DNA from: Robinsoniella peoriensis | GTDB lineage: Bacteria > Bacillota > Clostridia > Lachnospirales > Lachnospiraceae | Assembly: GCF_042680125.1 (NCBI RefSeq) | Contig: NZ_JBHTNY010000038.1 | DNA: 64,000 bases | Direction: 5' to 3' (one strand) | Part shown: piece after piece, positions 26,267 through 34,268 of the stretch | Position numbering within the stretch: position 1 is the first letter of the stretch | Layout: every line of letters starts with the position of its first letter | Made by a program: the position numbers and the translations under genes | Notes under the pieces: model-generated | Seen by the model: only the letters and a program-made list of their open reading frames with translations | What the model was told of the DNA's origin: nothing | The model's database searches: none

Positions 26267-26629
26267 ATGGAGAGATTTAACACCATGCAGGAGGCGGCGG
26301 AGCTTGCCGTCACACGCTGCACACACTGGAGTTTTGTAACTTCCAAAGACAGATACAATCTAAACGGCTTGCTGGCGCTGGCCGAAATGAGCGATAGTGA
26401 AGACCCCATAGACGAGGACAGTTTTTATGTGGTATCGCCCACCGGAGCCATCGGCTTATGCAACGATGGCGAGGACATTGACTGGCTGTTTCTGTCCGAC
26501 GCTGCACCGGATGAGGATTTACCGCTGACATATACGGCTGCTCCGCAAATAAAGTTCTGTCCTCACTGCGGAGCTCCCGCCGTTTCAGGTGCGCGGTTTT
26601 GCGAAAAGTGCGGAAATCATTTAAGGTAA
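26267..26629 (+). CDS. Small acidic protein with C-terminal zinc ribbon
   Basis: A 120-aa protein: a soluble acidic N-terminal domain (SMI1/KNR4-like in size only) and a zinc ribbon at the C-terminus (CPHCG/CEKCG, about residues 98-116). It is the last gene of the operon, 14 nt after the DUF3592-like gene with AAGGAGG. It has no membrane segment, so it may be the soluble cytoplasmic partner of the zinc-ribbon membrane proteins. Confidence 0.7.
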   Translation: MERFNTMQEAAELAVTRCTHWSFVTSKDRYNLNGLLALAEMSDSEDPIDEDSFYVVSPTGAIGLCNDGEDIDWLFLSDAAPDEDLPLTYTAAPQIKFCPHCGAPAVSGARFCEKCGNHLR

Positions 26630-26703
26630 AGTTTTCATGCTAGTAAGGTTGTTGTTATATTTGAAAGGCTCCTTATTTATGGAGTAACAATAATAAAAAT
26701 CAC

Positions 26704-26752
26704 AAAAAGCAGTGCCGGTGCTTGAAAATCAAGTTGCTGGCACTGCTTTTTT
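26704..26752 (+). terminator. Rho-independent terminator ending the zinc-ribbon operon
   Basis: AAAAGCAGTGCC pairs with GGCACTGCTTTT (12 bp), with an inner CTTG/CAAG stem and a T run after it. It lies 75 bases after the last operon gene. Confidence 0.88.
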
Positions 26753-26846
26753 ATACGGTGCAATTTCTCAATAAAATGAGGGATTATGACAGCCATCTTC
26801 GGATGAGTGCAAAGGGCAGGAATAGCTCCTCTAAGGAGGTGTTTGC

Positions 26847-27014
26847 ATGCCCTGTCCAAATTGTCCCCCAAGGATAGAAACAGAACAATTTCATAGAGAT
26901 ATAAAAAGCGTCATAACTTCTATCAGCGAAGTTGTGACGCTTTTTCGCATATACATAGTAACTATGCAGAGCGACATATATTGCTGTCGTTCTCCTCCGC
27001 TTCTGACATTTTGA
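26847..27014 (+). CDS. 55-aa cysteine-containing ORF overlapping an attenuator hairpin
   Basis: A short ORF with an excellent AAGGAGG 6 nt before ATG 26847. It begins MPCPNCPP, with two cysteines as in half a zinc knuckle, and ends 34 nt before the sigma-like gene. A perfect terminator-like hairpin lies inside it (26903-26945). It may be a leader peptide whose translation controls read-through into the next gene, or chance coding around a strong RBS. Confidence 0.45.
   Translation: MPCPNCPPRIETEQFHRDIKSVITSISEVVTLFRIYIVTMQSDIYCCRSPPLLTF
26903..26945 (+). terminator. Terminator-like hairpin in the leader of the sigma-like gene
   Basis: AAAGCGTCATAACTTC pairs with GAAGTTGTGACGCTTT (16 bp, one G-T pair) over a 7-base loop, followed by T5. 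It is placed 104 nt before the start of the sigma-like gene and inside the short ORF, so it fits an attenuator. Confidence 0.75.
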
Positions 27015-27048
27015 CAAGAAATCAAAATTCAGAAAACGGAGGAAAATT

Positions 27049-27516
27049 ATGTTTGATAACACAAATCCATATAAACTACGCATAGAGATAATACTGGATC
27101 AAAAGCACTACTATGCATCCTTTCAGAATGCGGAAAATCAGATGGTGGAAATTGAGATTGCCCCAACGGTGGCAGATTGGCTGTTTCAGAAATTTGTCCG
27201 CAAGGAACGCAATCTCAGACGATCCGATGAGCGAAACTTGGAGTATTCGGAAGTAACTGAGCAGACTTTGCACGCGAGAGTACTCAATAGACCAAAATCC
27301 TTGGAGGAAATTGCTCTGGAACGGCTGCAGAATGAAATGCTGTGGAAAGCCATCAATGTGTTGCCAAAGGTTCAGAGAAGAAGGTTGATTTTATACTACT
27401 TTGAGAACTTTACTTACGAGCAAATCGCCAAGATAGAGGGGTGTTCAGCAAGGGCAGTTAAATATAGCGTAGATAGTGCAAAAGCCAATTTGAAAAATTT
27501 TATTGAAAAAAATTAA
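27049..27516 (+). CDS. Sigma-70 region-4-like regulator of the ICE
   Basis: A 155-aa protein whose C-terminal 60 residues are a sigma region 4 HTH: VLPKVQRRRLILYYFENFTYEQIAKIEGCSA. The N-terminal part lacks a clear region 2, so it is not a complete ECF sigma factor. Such proteins occur next to the integration module in Tn1549-like ICEs and are thought to control excision or transfer genes. ATG 27049 follows CGGAGGA by 5 nt. It is preceded by a leader hairpin and followed by a terminator. Confidence 0.85.
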   Translation: MFDNTNPYKLRIEIILDQKHYYASFQNAENQMVEIEIAPTVADWLFQKFVRKERNLRRSDERNLEYSEVTEQTLHARVLNRPKSLEEIALERLQNEMLWKAINVLPKVQRRRLILYYFENFTYEQIAKIEGCSARAVKYSVDSAKANLKNFIEKN

Positions 27517-27548
27517 AAAACACACTTCAAAAATCGCTTAGAAGTGTG

Positions 27549-27590
27549 GAAACAGGTGAAGGGATATATTCTCTTCCCTGTTTTCTTTTG
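27549..27590 (+). terminator. Terminator after the sigma-like gene
   Basis: GAAACAGG-GAAG pairs with CTTCCCTGTTTTC, one bulge, then TTTT. A second 8-bp inverted repeat, CACACTTC/GAAGTGTG (27521-27548), lies just before it. Confidence 0.65.
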
Positions 27591-28165
27591 AAAGCAGGAT
27601 TGTTCTTTGAAAATTTTATATCCGATTTCATAAATACATTAGTTGATGAGCCAGAAACGGACAAGCAACATAGGTAGGAGCGCCAAGACCACCTGTAGGA
27701 AAAAAGATGAAATGCGAAGTCACTTACAATATTTAAAGTTCGTTCAGACTTCTTTCTTTCCTATCAAAGCGGCCAACAGGGATTTCCAAATCTCAAAGGT
27801 GCATAGCGGTACCCTCCTGACCTTAAAACAATTCACGGCGGATTGTTTGCCAAAACCACATCAGCCTACAATGATACTTCTGCCCAGCCACAGACACAAG
27901 CAATGGGGGCAGCCGGTGGAGATCCCAGCGGAGGTGAAAGTCCTATGACGAAAGCCAGCCACTTTCGGTTTATGAAATCGCCATTAGCACTTGGGAAGTT
28001 GTGTCGAATTAAGTGCAGAAGAAAAATCTTAATGTTAGAAGCAATGGGGATTGCTCTAAACTATTTCCCTTCACAGTTATTATGGGTGCAGGGCAAAAAC
28101 GAAAAGAGCAGTCCCTATTTTTGTGATATTAAGAAAATAAAGTGTATTGGATTGGAGGGGTTATT
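27591..28165. other. 575-bp stretch without an intact gene
   Basis: No open frame here has both a good start and a coding look. One frame from about 27820 reads RYPPDLKTIHGGLFAKTT and then a Gly/Gln-rich tail, preceded by a stop, which looks like the C-terminal remnant of a lost gene. The part around 27640-27700 may be a conserved non-coding piece of this ICE family (recalled, not tested). Confidence 0.4.
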
Positions 28166-28378
28166 ATGAGTTTAGATATTATGAAAATAGGTGCAGATAT
28201 TGCCGAGGAACACCGAATGGATATGGTGCAGTCAGCAAAAGAAGTGGAATATAAAATGTCGCTAAAATTGCTTGAGATACTGAAACGCAGAGGGATTGTA
28301 TCTGATGTTGAATATGCACAAATTGATGCACTAAATCGCCAATCCTTCTCTCCGGCACTTCAAAAAGTATATGTGTAA
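28166..28378 (+). CDS. Small protein of the serine-recombinase module
   Basis: A 70-aa soluble protein. The C-terminal half (LKLLEILKRRGIVSDVEYAQIDALN) resembles the SHOCT-like two-helix motif found in small proteins next to large serine recombinases. ATG 28166 has TTGGAGGGG upstream. It may assist recombination directionality; that is inference from its place just before three recombinases. Confidence 0.65.
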   Translation: MSLDIMKIGADIAEEHRMDMVQSAKEVEYKMSLKLLEILKRRGIVSDVEYAQIDALNRQSFSPALQKVYV

Positions 28379-28423
28379 AAACACTAGCTATATAGAAAAG
28401 CTTGTGGTATTGTGTGTTACTAA

Positions 28424-28440
28424 CAGAGGGGTATCCTCTG
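28424..28440 (+). promoter_or_regulatory. Hairpin abutting the recombinase 1 ribosome binding site
   Basis: CAGAGG-GGTAT-CCTCTG forms a 6-bp stem ending directly before GGAAAGGAGG and ATG 28458. It could modulate translation of the first recombinase. Confidence 0.4.
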
Positions 28441-28457
28441 GGAAAGGAGGACATCCG

Positions 28458-30050
28458 ATGATAAAAAAAGTGAAAACCATTGAACCAATCAGGCAAAAGG
28501 TTCTTGGAGAACTACGGCCGAAGAAAAAGGTATGTGCCTATTGCCGAGTCAGTACCGATTCAGCAAAGCAGCATACATCCTATGTGGCACAGACAGAATA
28601 TTATCAGCAGTATATTCAAGGTCGAGAAGATTGGGAGTATGTCGGCATTTTTGCGGACGAAGCGAAAACGGCAACCAAGGTGAAAAATCGTGATGAATTT
28701 TTACGGATGATAAAGGAATGCGAAAAAGGTAATATCGATATGATTATCACCAAATCCGTCACAAGGTTTGCCAGAAATACGGTAGACAGTATAGAAACCA
28801 TCCGAAAGCTGAAAGCACTTGGCATAGCGGTATTTTTTGAAAAGGAAAATATCAATACCATGTCAGAGCAGAGTGAGCAAATGCTGACCATTTTAAGCTC
28901 CATCGCACAGGGCGAATCGGAAAGTATTTCTACCAATAACCGCTGGGGCATCCAAAAACGCTTCCAAGATGGCAGCTTTAATATCGGATGTGTGGCATAT
29001 GGATACACCAAGGATGAAGATGGCGAGCTTATCATAAAAGAGGATGAAGCAGAAATCATACGCAGGATTTTCAATGAATATCTCGCAGGAAAAGGTAGTT
29101 ACACCATTGCAAAAGAATTAAACCGTGATAACATTCCCACCATCCGCAATGCACAAAAATGGAATGACAGCGTGGTAAAGGAGCTTTTGCAAAATCCCAT
29201 CTATGAGGGTGAGCTGCTTATGCAGAAAACCTATACGACAGAGGTACTTCCCTTTACCAAAAAGCGAAATAATGGCGAACTGCCAATGTATTCTATCAAA
29301 GAAAACCACCCAGCAATTATCACACAGCAGCAGGCAGAAAGAGTGCGAGAAATCTATGCCTACCGCAGAATACAGATGGGCGTGGATGATAGCGGAAAAT
29401 ATCAAAATCGCTATGAATTCAGCAGCAAAATTATCTGCAAAGAATGCGGCGGAATATTTCGCAGGCAAAAAATTTATATCGGCAAACCCTACGAGAAAAT
29501 ACAATGGTCTTGTATTACTCACATTGAGAACATCAAAAAGTGCAAAATGAAAGCAGTGAGAGAGGACATTATCAAGAATGCCTATCTTACCATGTGGAAT
29601 AAGCTGGTCAGCAACTACAGCGAAATCCTCTATCCCCTCTTGGAATCACTAAAAAGTCTCAGAACCAGCCAAGAGCAGGAAGTGCAGATTTTTGAGCTGA
29701 ATAATAAAATAACGGAATTAACAGAGCAGAGTCGTATCCTAAGCAGAGTTGTGCAAAAGGGATATATAGACTCTGCTATTTTTATGGAACAGCAAAATAC
29801 TCTGAATGTCCAAATCGAAGAATACAAGAAACGGCGAAATGCCTTGCTTGATGATAACGGATATGAAAAAGAAATTGATGGTACAAACAGGCTGCTGCAA
29901 ATTATCAAATATAACCCTGTCATTATGGAGGAATATCAAGAGGAATTGTTTACCCATACCGTAGACAAGGTGCTAATCGGAAAAAACGGAGAAATCACCT
30001 TCCGACTGATTAACAGCCTTGAACTGACAGAAATAATTACAAGGGGGTGA
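28458..30050 (+). CDS. Large serine recombinase 1
   Basis: A 530-aa site-specific recombinase. The resolvase domain carries the catalytic serine at residue 32 in YCRVST, with RFARNTVD and the downstream EKENINT segment intact. It is followed by a recombinase domain (NIGCVAYGYTKDEDG), a zinc ribbon (CKECGGIFRR ... C...C) and a coiled-coil region near 400-470. It should catalyse integration and excision of the element through a 5'-phosphoserine link. ATG 28458 is preferred over upstream frames because of AAAGGAGG. Confidence 0.92.
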   Translation: MIKKVKTIEPIRQKVLGELRPKKKVCAYCRVSTDSAKQHTSYVAQTEYYQQYIQGREDWEYVGIFADEAKTATKVKNRDEFLRMIKECEKGNIDMIITKSVTRFARNTVDSIETIRKLKALGIAVFFEKENINTMSEQSEQMLTILSSIAQGESESISTNNRWGIQKRFQDGSFNIGCVAYGYTKDEDGELIIKEDEAEIIRRIFNEYLAGKGSYTIAKELNRDNIPTIRNAQKWNDSVVKELLQNPIYEGELLMQKTYTTEVLPFTKKRNNGELPMYSIKENHPAIITQQQAERVREIYAYRRIQMGVDDSGKYQNRYEFSSKIICKECGGIFRRQKIYIGKPYEKIQWSCITHIENIKKCKMKAVREDIIKNAYLTMWNKLVSNYSEILYPLLESLKSLRTSQEQEVQIFELNNKITELTEQSRILSRVVQKGYIDSAIFMEQQNTLNVQIEEYKKRRNALLDDNGYEKEIDGTNRLLQIIKYNPVIMEEYQEELFTHTVDKVLIGKNGEITFRLINSLELTEIITRG

Positions 30051-30056
30051 ACCAAA

Positions 30057-31028
30057 ATGCAAACACACTTACCCATTGGCTATAAAATGGTGGATGGCAA
30101 AATTCAGATTGAACAGGAAAAATCAGCTGCTGTAAAGAAAATCTACAGCGAATATGTGAATGGAAAATCCATACTTGCCATCTCAAAAGAGCTGAAAGAA
30201 AACAATGTACCCAATGCCAATAATAAAACCAACTGGACGCATGGGGCAGTAGGGAAAATTCTGCAGAATACCAAGTACATGGGTGATGACCTGTATCCCC
30301 CACTTATCTCCAAGGAATTATTCCATCAGGCACAGGAAAAACGACAGCAAAAAACAGCACAGTTAGGGAGAATGGCACAGCTTAACAGCATGAATAACCA
30401 CCATGCTCTTACAAACAGGATATTTTGCGGAGAGTGCGGAGAGCCGTACCGCAAATATGTGGAACATTGTGGCAAGCCCCAGGAAAAGGTACGCTGGAAA
30501 TGTAAAAAGTATATTTATAATAACAGAGTTGTATGCAGAAATCTTTTCTATACTGAGGATGAAATAGAGGCTGTTATTACATCGGCAATCAATAAACTGC
30601 TTCAAAAAAGAAATCTGCTGGACAATCCCTATCGAAAAGAACCTCTGAAAAAGGATATGGAGCTAAGAGAGGTAGACCTGCAAATTGCAGACTTGGAGGA
30701 ACAAGAACAGTTTTCCTCGCCAGACCTTGCATCGCTTATCTTCAAACGAGCAGAGCTTACCTACAAAGCCTCAAAAATCGAGGATTACCAATATGCCACT
30801 CAAAGGATTAGGGAGACCATAGAAGGCATTCCTGAACCGACAGATTTTAATGAAGAACTGATGGTGCAGATTATCAAGAAAATCACCATCTACAAAGATG
30901 GAAAAATAGAAACAGAATTTATCAATGGACTGAAATTCAGTGAAATCTTAGAATATAAACGAAAGGATGAGCCTAATGGCAGTACAGAAAAAGAATGTGG
31001 CGATTATACCGCCGCAAATGAAATATGA
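30057..31028 (+). CDS. Serine-recombinase-like protein lacking the catalytic domain
   Basis: A 323-aa protein that begins within the recombinase domain (LPIGYKMVDGKIQIE), continues through the zinc ribbon (CGECGEPYRK ... C...C) and ends with a coiled coil and a short C-terminal domain. The N-terminal resolvase domain with the serine is absent, and no lost 5' part precedes it: only 6 bases separate it from the previous gene. It is therefore a designed partner rather than a truncated copy. It probably binds the attachment sites and guides the two active recombinases. It overlaps recombinase 3 by 53 bases. Confidence 0.85.
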   Translation: MQTHLPIGYKMVDGKIQIEQEKSAAVKKIYSEYVNGKSILAISKELKENNVPNANNKTNWTHGAVGKILQNTKYMGDDLYPPLISKELFHQAQEKRQQKTAQLGRMAQLNSMNNHHALTNRIFCGECGEPYRKYVEHCGKPQEKVRWKCKKYIYNNRVVCRNLFYTEDEIEAVITSAINKLLQKRNLLDNPYRKEPLKKDMELREVDLQIADLEEQEQFSSPDLASLIFKRAELTYKASKIEDYQYATQRIRETIEGIPEPTDFNEELMVQIIKKITIYKDGKIETEFINGLKFSEILEYKRKDEPNGSTEKECGDYTAANEI

Positions 31029-32628
31029 TAAACAGCTTCGAGTAGAGCAGAAAACCTTGCGTGTAGCCGCCTACTGCCGAGTAAGCACCTTGCTTGAGCA
31101 GCAGGAGGGCAGCTACGAAGCTCAGGTAGATTACTATACCAATAAAATAAACAGCAACCCCAATTGGAAGTGTGCTGGTATATTCGCTGACGATGGCAAA
31201 AGTGCCACGCAGACAAATAAGCGAGATGACTTCAATGCCATGATAGATGCCTGCCTTGCAGGTAAAATAGACTTAGTCCTTACCAAATCGGTCAGCAGAT
31301 TCGCAAGGAACACTGTAGATGCCTTACAGAATATCCGAAAGCTAAAAGAAAAAAGCATCCCCGTCATCTTCGAAAAAGAGGGCGTGAATACAATGGAAAG
31401 CGGCGGCGAGCTACTCATTACCATTCTAAGCAGCCAGGCACAAGAGGAAAGCCGCAACATCAGCGAGAATACCAGATGGGGGTTAACAAGAAGATTTGAA
31501 AATGGTCAGATATCTGTCAACCACAAGAAATTTTTAGGCTACACCAAAGACGAGGACGGCAACCTTGTGGTAGTGCCGGAAGAAGCGGTCATCGTCAAGC
31601 GGATTTTTCGAGAATATCTTGAGGGCAGCAGCATTATCAATATCGCCCGAGGACTACAGCGAGATGGCATTAAAACAGTAACAGGGCTTGACCACTGGCA
31701 CCCAGGAACCATAGATAAAATGCTCTCAAACGAGAAGCTGTGTGGGGATGCCTGTATGCAGAAAACCTATACCGTAGATTTTCTCACTAAGAAGAAGGTC
31801 AAAAATGATGGCTATGTCAGACAATATTATATCGAAGATAATCATGAAGCCATCATACCAAAAGAGCTGTTCCATCAGGTGCAGGAGGAAAAGCTTCGCA
31901 GAGCCTCCCTGAATAAAGCGGCGGTAACCCGAAAGAAAAACAAAGAAGAAAAAGAAAAAAGCAAATACAGCTCCAAATACATACTGACCGACCTAATGGT
32001 CTGCGCGGAATGTGGACACGCCTACCGCAGGCAGATATGGAGTAAATACGGTGAAAAGTCAGCAGTGTGGCGATGCGAGGACAGGCTCAAGCAAGGCAAA
32101 AAATCAAGGTGTCAAAACTCGCCTACCCTGAAAGAGGAACAGCTCCATGATGCCATCATGACAGCTATAAACAGTGTGGTGGAAAATACAGGCGAATTTA
32201 TAGGCACCTTCCGAGAAAACGTCATCAGAGTAATCGGTAGCTACAGCACCCAAGGTGTTACAACGGAATATGATGAGCAGATAGAACAGCTACAGCAGCA
32301 AATGCTGGTACTCATAGAGAATAACGCAAAGCAAGGAGCTGTCAGCGAGGATTTTGATGCAGAATATAAGCAGCTATCCGAGCAGATCAATGAGCTGAAA
32401 ACAGCGAGAATCCAAATGGTGCAGGCGCAGAAACAGGCAGAAAGCTATAAAGAGCGTGTGGATCAGTTGGATAAGGCAATCACCACGGTAAACCCACAGG
32501 TGCGAGAGTTCGACCAAGACCTTGTAAAACGGCTGATATCCTCCATCAGAGTGCATAAGAGCATGAAACTGGAGATACAATTTCACTCAGGGATTGTGGT
32601 GAAACAGGAAGTAGACTACTATGAATAG
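30976..32628 (+). CDS. Large serine recombinase 3
   Basis: A 550-aa large serine recombinase with catalytic Ser37 in AAYCRVST, RFARNTVD, the recombinase domain, a zinc ribbon (CAECGHAYRR) and a C-terminal coiled coil (around 420-500). ATG 30976 has GAAAGGA 8 nt upstream and is better placed than 30967. It is closely similar to the fourth recombinase at 40933, with related N-terminal leaders (AIIPP versus TIIPPNSKHD). With the two preceding genes it forms a tandem three-gene integration module. Confidence 0.92.
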   Translation: MAVQKKNVAIIPPQMKYDKQLRVEQKTLRVAAYCRVSTLLEQQEGSYEAQVDYYTNKINSNPNWKCAGIFADDGKSATQTNKRDDFNAMIDACLAGKIDLVLTKSVSRFARNTVDALQNIRKLKEKSIPVIFEKEGVNTMESGGELLITILSSQAQEESRNISENTRWGLTRRFENGQISVNHKKFLGYTKDEDGNLVVVPEEAVIVKRIFREYLEGSSIINIARGLQRDGIKTVTGLDHWHPGTIDKMLSNEKLCGDACMQKTYTVDFLTKKKVKNDGYVRQYYIEDNHEAIIPKELFHQVQEEKLRRASLNKAAVTRKKNKEEKEKSKYSSKYILTDLMVCAECGHAYRRQIWSKYGEKSAVWRCEDRLKQGKKSRCQNSPTLKEEQLHDAIMTAINSVVENTGEFIGTFRENVIRVIGSYSTQGVTTEYDEQIEQLQQQMLVLIENNAKQGAVSEDFDAEYKQLSEQINELKTARIQMVQAQKQAESYKERVDQLDKAITTVNPQVREFDQDLVKRLISSIRVHKSMKLEIQFHSGIVVKQEVDYYE

Positions 32629-32636
32629 GCAGTAAA

Positions 32637-32666
32637 ATAGGAGTGGGGCGTGTTCCCCGCTCCTAT
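32637..32666 (+). repeat. Hairpin after the recombinase module
   Basis: ATAGGAGTGGGG pairs with CCCCGCTCCTAT (12 bp, one G-T pair). No T run follows, so it is a stem-loop near the module end, possibly an mRNA end or a site for a recombinase. Confidence 0.55.
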
Positions 32667-32684
32667 GATGGAACTGCTAAGACT

Positions 32685-32715
32685 AAAGCCTTCGGTGATT
32701 GCCGAGGGTTTTATT
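32685..32715 (+). terminator. Terminator after the recombinase module
   Basis: AAAGCCTTCGG pairs with CCGAGGGTTTT (wobbles allowed) and is followed by a short ATT stretch. It isolates the defence genes from the recombinase transcript. Confidence 0.65.
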
Positions 32716-32781
32716 GTTGGCAGTAGAAATAAAAAATTTAATAAAAAGTGCCGTATCCATCTATATATAACAGGGACTGTA

Positions 32782-32810
32782 TTGACAATATAAACTTTGA
32801 AGTTTATAAT
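32782..32810 (+). promoter_or_regulatory. Consensus promoter of the restriction-modification operon
   Basis: A perfect TTGACA (32782-32787), 17-bp spacer and perfect TATAAT (32805-32810), 43 bases before the XRE regulator start. Such a strong promoter needs restraint, which the operator in its spacer can give. Confidence 0.9.
32789..32808. promoter_or_regulatory. Palindromic operator between -35 and -10
   Basis: Arms TATAAACTT and AAGTTTATA around a TG centre form a perfect 9-bp inverted repeat. It fills the promoter spacer and overlaps the -10. The likely ligand is the XRE protein encoded next, acting as an autorepressor. Confidence 0.75.
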
Positions 32811-32852
32811 TAAAATGGTTAATTTTATAGATACAGATAGGGTGGTAAGCAA

Positions 32853-33062
32853 ATGACATTGTCGGAACAAATAAAGGTTTTATGTGTTCGTTCAAATATA
32901 AGTGTGGCGGAGCTGGCAAGAAGAGTTGGCACATCTCCCCAGAATTTTAATGCAAAGTTAAAAAGAGAAAGCTTTACCGTAGGAGATTTAGAACAAATCG
33001 CCTACGCTGTTTCATGTAAATTTGAAAGAAAGTTCGTCATGGATAATGGCGATGAAATATAA
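32853..33062 (+). CDS. XRE-family regulator, C-protein-like
   Basis: A 69-aa XRE helix-turn-helix protein (SVAELARRVGTSPQNFNAKLKR as the HTH). It lies between the operator and the methyltransferase gene, 15 bases before the latter. Small XRE proteins in this position are controllers of restriction-modification genes and give delayed or balanced expression of methylase and nuclease. A general autorepressor role is the safest reading. Start ATG 32853 has a GGGTGG upstream. Confidence 0.85.
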   Translation: MTLSEQIKVLCVRSNISVAELARRVGTSPQNFNAKLKRESFTVGDLEQIAYAVSCKFERKFVMDNGDEI

Positions 33063-33077
33063 GGAGGAGCAAATATA

Positions 33078-34268
33078 ATGGAATATGAGAGATACTCCTC
33101 TAATCGGGATGTGATTTCCCTGTTCTCCGGTGCAATGGGACTTGATATTGGTCTTACTCAAGCCGGATTAACCGTAAAGGTGGGACAGGATTTTGAAAAA
33201 TCTTGTGTCGAAACGATGCGAGCAAACGGGCACAATGTTGTGCCGGGTAATATACAAGAAATAGAACCGCAGCAACTTTTAGATATGGCTGAACTTTCTG
33301 TAGGTGAGCCATTTCTTATTTGTGGTGGTCCTCCCTGTCAGCCATTTTCCACAGCTGGAAAGCGACTGGGAATCAACGACCCTAGAGGTAGCTTGTTTAT
33401 GGATTTCATTAGAATGATAAGCTATATTCGACCACGGTTCTTTGTTATGGAAAATGTAAAAGGCATTATGTCAGCACCTTTAAAACATACGCCTATTGCC
33501 GACAGAGATAAAGATAACATGGAGTATGAAAACCAGCTTGGTACAGTGCTTGATGTTGTGCTAAGTGAATTTAATAAATTGGGATATAAAACTGTTTACG
33601 GTGTCCTAGATGCTGTTAATTATGGAGTACCGCAGTTCAGAGAAAGATTTGTACTCATTGGAAGTCGTGATCATGAAGAAATCTATTTGCCTATGCCGTC
33701 ACATTTCCAGATGCATCAAAATAAAGATTTACGTTGGAACACACTGTATGATGCTATCGGAGATTTAGAAAATGATTATGGCGAATGCACTTCCTTCAGC
33801 GAAGAACGTATGCAGTATTTGAAGATGGTACCCCAGGGCGGCAACTGGCGTAGCTTGCCGGAAGAAGCAATTAAAGCTGCTATGGGTGGAGCGTATGAAT
33901 CTGGCGGAGGTAAAGTGGGATTTTATCGCCGACTGGATTATAAACAGCCTGCACCTACCTTGGTTACTTCACCGGTGCAAAAGGCATCTATGCTATGCCA
34001 TCCTACGCAAAATCGTCCATTAAGCGTAAAAGAATATGCTAGGATACAGCAGTTCCCTGATGACTGGATATTCAAAGGTACGACTGTTGCAAAGTATAGA
34101 CAAATTGGCAATGCTGTACCGGTTGGGCTTGCAAGAGCCTTGGGACAGACATTACTATCCGTTGCAAATAATGACGCAACAATAAAGACAAAACGAGTTC
34201 GAGGGACTGATGTCCATAACAGAATAAAAAATGCTATAGAAATGGGGTACAATTATGGCGATAAATGA
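33078..34268 (+). CDS. DNA (cytosine-5) methyltransferase
   Basis: A 396-aa C5-methyltransferase of the Dcm/M.HhaI type. Motif I LFSGAMGLDIGL is near residue 15, motif IV GGPPCQPFS has the catalytic Cys87, motif VI (ENV) is near 122, motif VIII is QFRERF, and motif X (YRQIGNAVP) lies near the end. The region before motif IX, about 220-290, is the target recognition part. It protects the host sites against the endonuclease encoded next, with which it overlaps by 14 bases. The specificity is not readable from sequence. Confidence 0.95.
   Translation: MEYERYSSNRDVISLFSGAMGLDIGLTQAGLTVKVGQDFEKSCVETMRANGHNVVPGNIQEIEPQQLLDMAELSVGEPFLICGGPPCQPFSTAGKRLGINDPRGSLFMDFIRMISYIRPRFFVMENVKGIMSAPLKHTPIADRDKDNMEYENQLGTVLDVVLSEFNKLGYKTVYGVLDAVNYGVPQFRERFVLIGSRDHEEIYLPMPSHFQMHQNKDLRWNTLYDAIGDLENDYGECTSFSEERMQYLKMVPQGGNWRSLPEEAIKAAMGGAYESGGGKVGFYRRLDYKQPAPTLVTSPVQKASMLCHPTQNRPLSVKEYARIQQFPDDWIFKGTTVAKYRQIGNAVPVGLARALGQTLLSVANNDATIKTKRVRGTDVHNRIKNAIEMGYNYGDK

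Noticed and set aside
30057..31028. Middle recombinase as a pseudogene
   Set aside because: It has its own start, complete zinc ribbon and C-terminus, and no upstream remnant of a catalytic domain in the 6-bp gap; a domain-less partner is more likely.
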